A DNA stretch of 64,000 nucleotides from Bactrocera neohumeralis (lineage: Eukaryota > Arthropoda > Insecta > Diptera > Tephritidae), in assembly GCF_024586455.1 (NCBI RefSeq), contig NC_065923.1, positions 46,260,264 through 46,324,263 of the forward strand. The letters run 5' to 3'. Position numbers and translations under genes: made by a program. The notes under the pieces are model-generated. The model did no database searches. It worked only from the letters and a program-made list of their open reading frames with translations, and was not told the DNA's origin. Shown here one piece after another: positions 55,834 through 64,000 of this stretch (position 1 is the first letter of the stretch; each line of letters begins with the position of its first letter).

Positions 55834-56201
55834 TTAAGGGGTTATAAGGGTTTCATCGGGTAAAAACCAGCCTTTTTTCAAAAATTTTTTTCTCATAAAA
55901 AAATGAAATATTTTATTTGAATTGTCGAAACTTGGACAAAGTAGAAAAAACTGAAAAATGGATTTTTGCAGACATTTTCACAAAAAAAATGAAAGTTTCA
56001 GTGCAAATTTCGAAACGTTTTCTTTTTAAATAGTTGTTATGGAAAAAAAATCAAAAAACCACAGTTTAGACTAACTAGCCTCTAGCGCAAAAGTTCTCTA
56101 GGCCGTATCTCCGAAACTATTACTCGGGTCAACTTCAAAATTTAAAAAGAAAATAAAAAAAATCGATTTTTTGAAACCCCAAAGCCCATGTAACCCCTTA
56201 A
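55834..56201. mobile_element. TTAA-flanked MITE, second family
   Basis: Left TTAAGGGGTTATAAGGGTTT (55834-55853), right CCCATGTAACCCCTTAA (56185-56201): an inverted repeat TTAAGGGGTTA with imperfect inner pairing. 368 bp, no ORF. Contains CCGTATCTCCGAAACTATTA, similar to the S-family interior. Confidence 0.7.
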
Positions 56202-56310
56202 AACGCTTTCAGTATTTCGATATACATATGTACGTCACAGAATTTGAAAAGCCTTTCCTAACCAATATTTACAAAAAAAAATATTTTGTCTTTCTAACAA
56301 GACAAACCGT

Positions 56311-56650
56311 TATCTTCGGTTTCAGCGAAACTATAATACCCTTTACAAATAAAAAAATATTTCATCAAAACATTTGAGTTTGTTCGGTCAGTTTGTATGG
56401 TAGCTATATTCTATAGTGGTCCGATCTGAAAAATTTGTCCGATGTATATACTGATGTCTTGGAAAATAGTCCATATCATATTTTCGGAGGAAATATTGTC
56501 ACTTTATATGAAAACCATATAAGTGGTCTAATACCGGTGGTTCCGACAAATGAACAGTTCTTGGTGAGAAAAGGATGTGAAAATTTTCAGAACGATTTCT
56601 CAAAATCTAACGGACTATTTGGCTTATATACCGACACACATACCTGAGAA
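56311..56650 (-). mobile_element. H1-like copy on the minus strand
   Basis: GTTATCTTCGGTTTCAGCGA (56310-56329) is the inverted 3' hairpin region of H1, followed by ATAATACCCTTTAC (inverse of GAAGGGTAT), TTTGTATGGTAGCTATATTC, AGTGGTCCGATCTGAA and GGTTCCGACAAATGAACAGT. The 5' palindrome is missing. Confidence 0.7.
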
Positions 56651-56658
56651 CGTATGGC

Positions 56659-57374
56659 TTAAGGGGGTATTCTGGTCTAGGATTTTGAAAAAATAGATTT
56701 TTTTTGCATATTTTGAAAGTTTAAACTTTCAAAAATATGACCTTGAAAGGATTTTTCAAAATTCAACTTATTTTCGGAGATACAGCCGATTTTGTGACGT
56801 GGCGTCCGTGTTCACTAGAATTGTCTCCTAAACTTTAAACGCGTTTTTCTCGAAACTACTTTTTTTGAGGTGGTTGACATGATATCTCAAGTTCTACTAA
56901 CCGATTCCTTTGAAATTTGATATATATCTTCTTTATACAGTGCTCTATCGTGTTTGCCTTGGATTTCCAAAAATTTTGGTTTGAAGTATTTTTAAAAAAT
57001 TCGAAAAGGTCGAAAAAATCGGATCAAAAAAATTTTTTTTTTCAAGTCGACGTCATTTTGTTATTTTTATTTTTTTGAAAATGGTCAATGGTTACTAATG
57101 AAGAATCTTCCGGTTTATTGTGTTTTAGATCTCTACAAGGGTTGAAATCACGCCAACCAGGACGCACCGTTTTTGTTTGAAGCCCCCACTCCACCGGCCC
57201 GTATCTCGACGAACTTTGGTTTTTTTTCCTTGCAATTTTTTTCTATATTATTAAAATGTCAATAAAAAAGCACATAAAAAAATGGATAGTAAAAATGTTT
57301 TTAATTTTTTTTATCATACGAGTAGTTTAAAAAATGCCTAAAATTCATGCGTCTAGACCAGAATACCCCCTTAA
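56659..57374. mobile_element. S-family TTAA MITE, copy 1 (empty of Mar-J)
   Basis: TTAAGGGGGTATTCTGGTCT at 56659 and AGACCAGAATACCCCCTTAA ending 57374 are perfect inverted repeats over 20 bp, including TTAA. 716 bp, non-coding. It preserves the pre-insertion sequence GAAATTTGATATATATCTTC (56913-56932) for the site occupied by Mar-J in copy 2. Confidence 0.88.
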
Positions 57375-57419
57375 TAAAATAAAGGATGTGGATGATACAA
57401 CCGTCGAATAACAACTCGA

Positions 57420-57965
57420 GAGGTTGATTTTGTCAAACGCAAGCTGTCACAAGCACATGAACCGCTGGCATTAATTTTGAAGCCTGGCATTCATATGTGT
57501 TTCTCATAATCTTACAGAACGAAATTTGCTTCGTCGCATTAACGACTGTGATTTGCTTAACAAACCTCAAAGAAGTGATCAATTTTCGAAGCGCATTGTT
57601 ACAAACGACGAAAAGTGGGTTGTTTAGAGCCCTGAATTGATCATTAGGTGTAGTATTCTACCAGTATGCGAGTACAAGTTCGGTGACTCTCCAAAAGCCT
57701 TAGCTTTTTCAGCTTGAATCGGATGTGCTACGCACCATATTTCGCAGACTTGACACTTCGGACTATTACTTGTTCCGTTCTCTGCAAAATTGTTTGAATG
57801 GCAATACCTTCCCATCAAATCAGGACATCAAAAACCGCTTGAAACAGCTTTTTGGTTGCGACGATCAAAAATTGTAGGATTGTGGAATCAATTTCTTGCC
57901 AGAAAGATGGCAAAAGGTATTGGATCAAAATGCAAAATATATAATTTCATAAAATGTTTTACACA
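57420..57965 (+). pseudogene. Mar-I: mariner transposase remnant (SETMAR/irritans-like group)
   Basis: Multiple frames give KLSQAHEPLALILKPGIH, RRINDCDLLNKPQRSDQFSK-like text, KRIVTNDEKWVV (first-Asp block, with Gly to Asn change), a deletion, then YAPYFADLTLRTITCSVLCK-like third-Asp text in a shifted frame and FLPERWQKVLDQNAKYIIS. Stops and shifts throughout; about 550 bp remains of ~1.0 kb coding. TIRs not found. Confidence 0.65.
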
Positions 57966-58760
57966 ATAAAAAACGAAATTACTTACTGAACAATTCAATA
58001 TTTACACTTCGTAGAGTCATCGGCGCTTCCTTCTGATAGTAACAAACTTCATCTACAAAACAGAGAAGGAGAAGAAATCAGTTCAGCATGTTTTGCAGAG
58101 GCAAACTGCTACTAATACCACTCTGTCTGAGATGTGCACCCTACTTCTTGTGAAGCCACAATCATTCCACACAGAACGACTATACCGAATTTAATCTTAA
58201 ATATCGCAAATAAAGATAGTTTGTGAAAGAAAGCAAAGCAAAAATTTACAACATTTTTCCCACAAGGCATTTACATGTGCATGAATCGCTAAAGTCATCT
58301 CTTCAGTGCATGTGTACTGAGACAATGTATAGCTTTCACCGAAATGCAAGCACTCATGTTACCTGATGAAAGTAAATCCAACCAAAGTGCAAGCCAAAAC
58401 TGCGGGTAAACCGCTATCTCGTTATGGAAATAGTTGTTGTTATACATTTTTGTTGTTTTAATTTCGTCAACAGTTGTGTATATCTTGGAGAGCCCTTCCA
58501 TATTATTGGATGCTTTATTTTAAGTGAAGCTTTACTATTAGTATTTCACGGAAAGTAACTCCATATTTCAAGTACAAACACGGCTTGCAAAATTGTTGGT
58601 GAATCAATTTAAGCAACATTATTTATTGTTGTAATCCATGGGCATGTATAGTTTAAGATTTTTTTATTTATAGATGAGATAAATTCAATTAAGCGAAAAC
58701 CTATAATTTGCCAGCTAGCGCACAATAAAATATAAGACTGTTATTTGGTACACCGAATTG
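57966..58760. other. Spacer, apparently unique
   Basis: No recognised gene or repeat. Confidence 0.4.
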
Positions 58761-58764
58761 CATT

Positions 58765-59055
58765 AAGGTTGGGCATCTATGGTTTTAAAAAATATGAAAA
58801 AGTGGTCGTGGCCCCGCTCTTTAATAAAGCATTGAAGCTATAACACCTAAAGGTATAAGAAAATTTTATTGGAGCCGATGTCAAAATAGGACAATGAAGG
58901 TGGCACCTCTAGGTTAAATGACATACCGCCGGACCTACTCTACCAATTTCAGCCAAATAATAACATTATCGTGAAACTCCTTAATCATAGTGAAAACATG
59001 AGCGAAATCGCATAAAAACCACGCCTACTTCTCATACATTATGACAAAAAAGCAT
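58765..59055. repeat. Degenerate H2-like fragment
   Basis: AAGTGGTCGTGGCCCCGCTC (58800) and, further on, GACCTACTCTACCAATTTCA (58932) and ACCACGCCTACTTCTCATAC (59019) reproduce the H2 order. Confidence 0.5.
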
Positions 59056-59396
59056 CCGAAAGTTGTAGTTGTATTACCCGGGTAAAGATATTTCAAAAAT
59101 GTATTTTTTTAAGTTGTTAGGACTGTTCTTAAGGGGGTATTCTGGTTTAGGATTTTGAAAAAATCGATTTTTTTTTACATATTTTGAAAGTTTAGACTTT
59201 CAAAAATATGACCTTGAAAGGATTTATCAAAATTCGACTTATTTTCTGAGATACAGCCGATTTTGTGACGTGGCGTCCGTGTTCACTAGAATTGTCTCCT
59301 AAATTTTAAACGCGTTTTTCTCGAAACTACTTTTTTTGAGCTGGTTGACATGATATCTCAAGTTCTACTGAACCGATTCCTCTGAAATTTGGTATA

Positions 59397-60339
59397 CGAG
59401 GTGTTTTCAAAAAATTCAAATTTTGTGTTTTTTCAAAAATTATTTATTTATTCATGAATATCTATTTTGTCCCCTTCAAAGTAATCCTCATGAGATATTA
59501 TACACTTGTGCCAACGGTTTTTCCAATCTTCGAAGCACTTCAAAAAATCATTTTTTTATCTTCTTCAGCTCCTCCTTCGATGCCGTCTTTATCTCGTCAA
59601 GAGAAGCGTAACGTCGTCCTTTCATGGGCCTCTTCAGTTTAGGGAACAAGAAAAAGTCACAGGGGGTCAGATCTGGGGAATACGGTGGCTGCGGCATCAT
59701 TAGTTTGTTGTTTTTGGCCAAAAAGTCGCGCACAAGCAACGATGTGTGAGCAGGGGCGTTATCGTGGTGCAAAAGCCAATTTTTGTTCTTCCACAAATCC
59801 GGGCGTTTCTGGCGGATTGCTTCGCACAAATTGCGCATAACTTGTCAATCGATATGTTTAGGTCCTCAGTAACTTCTCTAACGGTGATTCGACGATTGGC
59901 CAATACCATTTTCTCCACTTCATTAATTTTTTTGTCTGTTGTTGAAGTGCTCGGCCGTCCGGCACGCTCTTCGTCGTTCACATATTCTCGGCCTTCTGAG
60001 AACATTTTGTACCACCGATAAACGTTGCTTCGGTCCAAGGTAGCTTCTCCGTATGCCACAGTCAACATTCGGAATGCATCCGAGGACTTAATTTCGTTTT
60101 TCACACAAAATTTGATACAGGTTCTTTGATCCATTTTTTTGAATAGGTAAAAATCGAAGACGATCCAAAACACGTGCAAGCAAAGCAGCTGTCAACAATT
60201 AAATGAACATTCAAAATGGCCGAGCTTGTCGGCATAAGTGAGAGACATGAGTACCAACATAACGCCACAAAAAATTCGAAATTCGAATATACGTAACCCG
60301 CGAAAATTCAAAATTCGCGATACTTTTTGAACACACCTC
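59397..60339 (-). mobile_element. Mar-J: mariner inserted in the S-family MITE
   Basis: Left terminus CGAGGTGTTTTCAAAAAATT and right terminus TACTTTTTGAACACACCTC are inverted repeats with small differences. TA occurs on both sides (59395-59396, 60340-60341). The sister MITE at 56.66 kb shows the uninterrupted site. 943 bp, about 0.35 kb shorter than a standard mariner. Confidence 0.92.
59448..60134 (-). pseudogene. Mar-J transposase with central deletion
   Basis: The start MDQRTCIKFCVKNEIKSSDA opens a good HTH domain (DRSNVYRWYKMFSEGREYVN, then RPSTSTTDKKINEVEKMVLA and VREVTEDLNISI). The frame then joins, through a deletion, the catalytic end: LHHDNAPAHTSLLVRDFLAK and PQPPYSPDLTPCDFFLFPKL. 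The two Asp residues are separated by 34 residues (DD34D), diagnostic of mariner. A stop after EELKKIKK, then a shifted frame gives CFEDWKNRWHKC. The first catalytic Asp is in the deleted part. Confidence 0.9.
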
Positions 60340-60769
60340 TATATCTTCTTTATACAATGCTCTGTCGTGTCTGCCTTGGATTTTCAAAAATTTTGATTTG
60401 AAGTATTTTTAAAAAATTCGAAAAGGTCGAAAAAATCGGGTCAAAAATTTTTTTTTTCAAGTCGACGCCATTTTGTTATTTTTTTTTTTTTGAAAATGGT
60501 CAACTCGATAACGACATCTTTACTAATGAAGAATCTTCTTGTTTTTTGTGTTTTAGATCTCTACAAGGGTTCAAATCACGTCAACCGGGACGCACCGTTT
60601 TTTTTTGAAGCCCCCATTCCACCGGCCCGTATCTCGACGAACTTTGGTTTTCTGCAATTTTTTTATATTATTAAAATGTCAATAAAAAACATATGAAAAA
60701 ATGGATGGTAAAATGCCTAAAATTCATGCGTCTAGACCAGAATACCCCCTCTCAAATATGAGAGCGATC

Positions 60770-61790
60770 TGCAAATCAATTTATCTCGATGTTTGTATTT
60801 CTAACCAAATTTCGTGTGCGGAATCGTTGCGATGCATTGGAAAGGCTTATGGTGATTCATTTTTATCAAAGACACAAGCCTACGAGTGATGCAAAGCCTA
60901 CAAAGACGGTCGAGAGATCGTTGAAGACATGACTCGTTCTGGACAACCTTCGACCTCTTCAACTGATGAAAATATTAAAAAAGTGAAGGATATGCTGCTT
61001 GAAAATCGTCAGGCAAGTATTAGAGAGATGACAAGAGAGTTATCTCTCGCGAGTCCGTTCGAATAATTTTGGTGGATATTTTGGGAATGAAAAGCGTTCT
61101 AACTAGATTCGTCCCGAAACAGCTGAGTACCGTAAATAGGTGCTTTTGGACATGCCTGTTCGTGCGAATTCCGATCACACATTCATGGAGAGCATTATGA
61201 CCGCCAACGAGATATGAGCTTATGAGTTTGACATGCAATCAAGTCAGCAATCATCGGAAATCCACCCCAGAACCACTCAAAAATTAAGGTGATGCTCATT
61301 GTTTTTTCAATATTCGTGGTTTGGTGCATCATGAATTTGTTTCGGAGCGACAGACAGTCAATAAGGAGTTCTATTTGGCCGAATTGAGGCATTTTTGTGA
61401 GGTTATCAGTCGAAAACAGCCGGAATTGTGTAAGAAAATTCATGGATTTTACACGATGATAATGCACCATCGCATGGGGTCACGATTGTATAATAAATAC
61501 CATCGATCAATCACCATTCACCATATTTTGCTCCATGTGATTTTTTCTTGTTCGCCAAGCTTAAAGTGCCGCTCCTTGGAACCCGTTTGATCGACGAGAT
61601 AAAACAAAATTCGCTGAAGGAGCAACAGGCCATTGCAAAAAGTATTTATGGAAAATGTTTTGAGGACTGGAAATATCGTTGGCATAAGTGTATTACATCT
61701 GGAGGGAATTACTTTGAAGGCGACAAAATAAATATTAATGAATAATAAAATATTTTGAGTTTTATTTAAAATTTCCGTTTGGGAATACAT
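60770..61790 (+). mobile_element. Mar-K copy 1: mariner remnant
   Basis: Plus-strand reading: VCISNQISCAESLRCIGKAY, then WCKAYKDGREIVEDMTRSGQ, KKVKDMLLENRQASIREMTR (HTH and linker). Next a damaged first-Asp area, an open 89-codon frame from 61321 with LVHHEFVSERQTVNKEFYLA and a frameshifted second-Asp block (IHGFYTMIMHH where homologues read HDN). Then PYFAPCDFFLFAKLKVPL-like and KCFEDWKYRWHKCITSGG, ending KININE at 61745. TIRs not identified. Related to Mar-J but distinct. Confidence 0.8.
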
Positions 61791-62610
61791 CGATACAAAA
61801 CTTTGCTTAAATAGTGCCGCTAAGGTATGCCAACTCGCGTCTAAAAAATTACAAAATCAGACCGAAAGTGTTCAAACCACCACATGCCAAATATCTCAAA
61901 AAGATTTTACAATCATACTTACAATACACTACAATAATAACAGTACTCAACAAATCTGAAGGAAAAATTTGCGACTGATATGCTAAGAGGTCTGTGGGAT
62001 ATTTGAAGTGTGCTGATTACGAATTTGAGTTCAAAATTTTTCCATGCCGTACAGTCCTTGTCATTTTAGTAAATGATGGTAGTTTGACGTATCCACTAGA
62101 CCACAAAACAAAAAATCTTATGTTTTAAAAAGTTCATAGAACATTTTCAGTTTTATAAGCTCAAAATTAGCAAAATTTGAGTAAACTGATAATGATACAG
62201 TTGAATCTGACTGCCACTGCAAAATTTATGATAGCATTCTTAAAATGAGATCAGGCCCCAAAGGCTTTAAATATAAATTACGGTAAACTTCGAAGCACTT
62301 AAATTGACAAGCTTCTAATCTTCCTACTAATTTGTAGTGAATATATGTATACAGTGCTTGCTAATTATATATAGCCCCCATAAAATATGGTATGTCAAAT
62401 TACTAGTTTTTTCTATTATAAAATATTTAGAAAGCAAAATTCCGCAATCAAAAACAAACTTTTAATTTTGCGGAAAGAAGACGCGAAAAATATCAACCAA
62501 CCAATATTCTCATATTTATAAAATATATAGAGTGCTATTTTAGAGACTGAAAATTTTTTAGTTCAGTTTTTGAACCACTTGGTTTTTTTTTCTGAACACA
62601 TCAGACAATT
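61791..62610. other. Spacer, nothing identified
   Basis: AT-rich, no gene or repeat. Confidence 0.4.
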
Positions 62611-62619
62611 CGAAGTAAT

Positions 62620-62870
62620 GTCGTGCTGTCATATTATTAAGCTTTTGACTCTCTCTTCTCTTTCGGCTCCTATAGACGGCTCTAATAATATGTATACCCG
62701 CTCGTATACTTCACCCTCGATGTCAATGGGTATCATATTGGCTATTACTTCAGCAGCATCGCTTGATATTGTCCAGAAAGCACTGATAACGCTTAGTGCC
62801 GACAGCCTGTGCACTGTGGTCATTTGTCTGGCATATGCTTTATTGCCTAACGCCTGGATTCATATTGGAG
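62620..62870 (-). mobile_element. LINE fragment (jockey/R1-like region after RT)
   Basis: The minus-strand frame reads ARQMTTVHRLSALSVISAFW, then TISSDAAEVIANMIPIDIEG and EVYERVYILLEPSI. The order R-x-A-x-AYRTVS-x-(E/D)A-x-x-VIAG-x-x-PI is characteristic of the linker between RT and RNase H in jockey and R1 groups. The plus-strand 144-codon frame is its shadow. Confidence 0.6.
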
Positions 62871-64000
62871 CCGCATATAATACAACCGATCAAATTACCT
62901 TTGCGAGTAAAAATCGCCGACTGGAACGCACGCGGCCTTTATTTGCCATCATTTTTGATAAAGCGTTTAGGGTTTTATACATTTTACCTGCAGGTGATCC
63001 TTAAGTTTGAGTCTCTTATTACTCACAGATACTTTAGTTGTGGCTGTGAATGAATCGCACACTCTCCTATGGTAAGAGATATACTTTCCTCCACTTTTTT
63101 AGTACTTATAAGCAAGAAATCTTTTGCTCAGCCAGTTCTAAGCCCATTGAAGATAACCATTGGCGCAGCGTTTATGCACTCATTGCATTTGCCCCGGAGG
63201 TGTTTAGCCACTCCTACCACTATAAGGTCATCTGACTTCAGAAGCTTTTTTTGACTTACATTGACATTTATTTTGCTTATAATTTGACATAATACACACT
63301 AAAGACACAAAGCGAAAATAAAATTTTAGACTACAATTTACTAATTGAAAATTAATATACGCTTATAGCGAGTTAAGAAAACTATTGAAGTTAAATTGGC
63401 CCCGAAACACGGCATTCCATATGCCAAAACTTATGTATATTCAAATAGAAAATAACGTAAAAATGCAAAAAACTGAAGCAAAAAATTATGCCCTTTATTC
63501 ACATGTCTATCCCATTTATATTGAATCAAACTTTAACACGTAAAGTAACACCCTTTATATAGTTAGTAAACCACTTTCGACTTTATGGTTTATAATTTAT
63601 GACATTCCTGCAGTTAACTCGTTCTGCTTGTGCAGTAGCAACAGCAAACAAGCAGCTGCTAAATGCATAGAATAACGGCAACTTGTATGCATTTTTATTA
63701 TTTTCTTGTTTGTCTTCTTCACTTGGCTTTTCTTCGCGTATTTACATTTGGGTTTGTAGGATTTTTTTTTCTGCTCACTCGATGAAGGCGCCTGACTTTC
63801 ACAATTGTTTATGCATTTCATTTATTTTCATCATCACACGTACCACTGTTTGTGTGTCTCTCGGCATTTCGCAATATTAAGTGAGTGGGAAATATTAGTT
63901 TTGAGAAATTTTATTATATAAAATTTTATGTATTGTAGTATGAATAATTTGAAAATAAATTTTTTTCGTCATTATTCATTTCAACTTATGTATAGTCTAT
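62871..64000. other. Apparently unique DNA at the window end
   Basis: Frames of 60-90 codons in several phases but no domain. A plus-strand patch near 62890-62930 (LRVKIADWNARG) resembles the start of a LINE endonuclease domain; too short to call. Confidence 0.35.

Larger units (their letters stand above)
59129..60750. mobile_element. S-family TTAA MITE, copy 2, carrying Mar-J
   Basis: TTAAGGGGGTATTCTGGTTT at 59129 and AGACCAGAATACCCCCT ending about 60749; the right-hand TTAA is damaged (CTCA). Apart from the mariner it is collinear with copy 1 at high similarity (for example GATACAGCCGATTTTGTGAC and CATCGACG-type regions), so the two copies derive from one family. Confidence 0.85.

Noticed and set aside
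62570..63004. 144-codon plus-strand frame
   Set aside because: Shadow of the LINE fragment on the minus strand at 62620-62870.
1..64000. A defence system, biosynthetic cluster or other multi-gene system
   Set aside because: No set of co-oriented intact genes exists in the window; all recognisable proteins are transposases or LINE enzymes in decay.

Overview
The window looks like repeat-dense euchromatin or intergenic DNA from a higher fly, most likely a tephritid fruit fly. The basis is an AT-rich background, a dense mixture of mariner families, DINE-1/Helentron-like elements carrying (GTCY)n tracts, and a LINE family with a (AAG)n tail. The species call is inference. I find no intact host gene, no rRNA or tRNA gene, no CRISPR array and no operon. 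Almost every long open frame is a piece of a decayed transposon or the antisense shadow of one.

Layout. 0-18 kb: mariner copies (Mar-A, E, H, G, F, C, B) and three copies of one LINE family (LINE-R) on the plus strand. Some copies are nested, for example Mar-E inside LINE-R. 18-24 kb: a hAT remnant, then a 3.3-kb element with ~36-bp inverted repeats that contains a TTA-flanked MITE and a 1.77-kb LTR element with no gag-pol. That LTR element is nearly intact. 23.6-26.3 kb: mariner in mariner (Mar-C in Mar-D), then a Helentron-like element inside Mar-A. 27-37.5 kb: the richest Helentron-like (HINE) area, with family H2 three times and H1 twice, arranged as H2-H1 tandems, plus mariner scraps. 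38-43.6 kb: two Mar-A copies and a minus-strand LINE-R split by a 0.7-kb retroposon with a 14-15 bp target duplication. 45.4-48.6 kb: an I-like LINE RNase H fragment split by an internally deleted Mar-D copy, a Mar-H fragment and LINE-R copy 5. 49-53.6 kb: Tc1-like debris, a 41-bp tandem repeat, a hairpin-forming inverted repeat and old HINE sequence. 53.6-55 kb looks unique. 55-61.8 kb: three TTAA-flanked MITE families, one copy holding a mariner (Mar-J) while its sister copy preserves the empty site, then Mar-K. 62-64 kb: one LINE fragment and otherwise unique DNA.

How the parts relate. There is no cooperating gene set. What can be read is the order of insertions: target duplications, empty sites and interrupted reading frames show what landed in what. 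The most informative signals are RNA- or DNA-structure motifs in the elements: a hairpin enclosing the LINE-R ORF2 stop codon, terminal hairpins of the HINEs with a compensatory base change, and a short shared sentence-like module (core ACCGATTTCAATGAAATT) that recurs in otherwise unrelated repeat families. Family labels (Mar-A, LINE-R, H1 and so on) are local to this answer.
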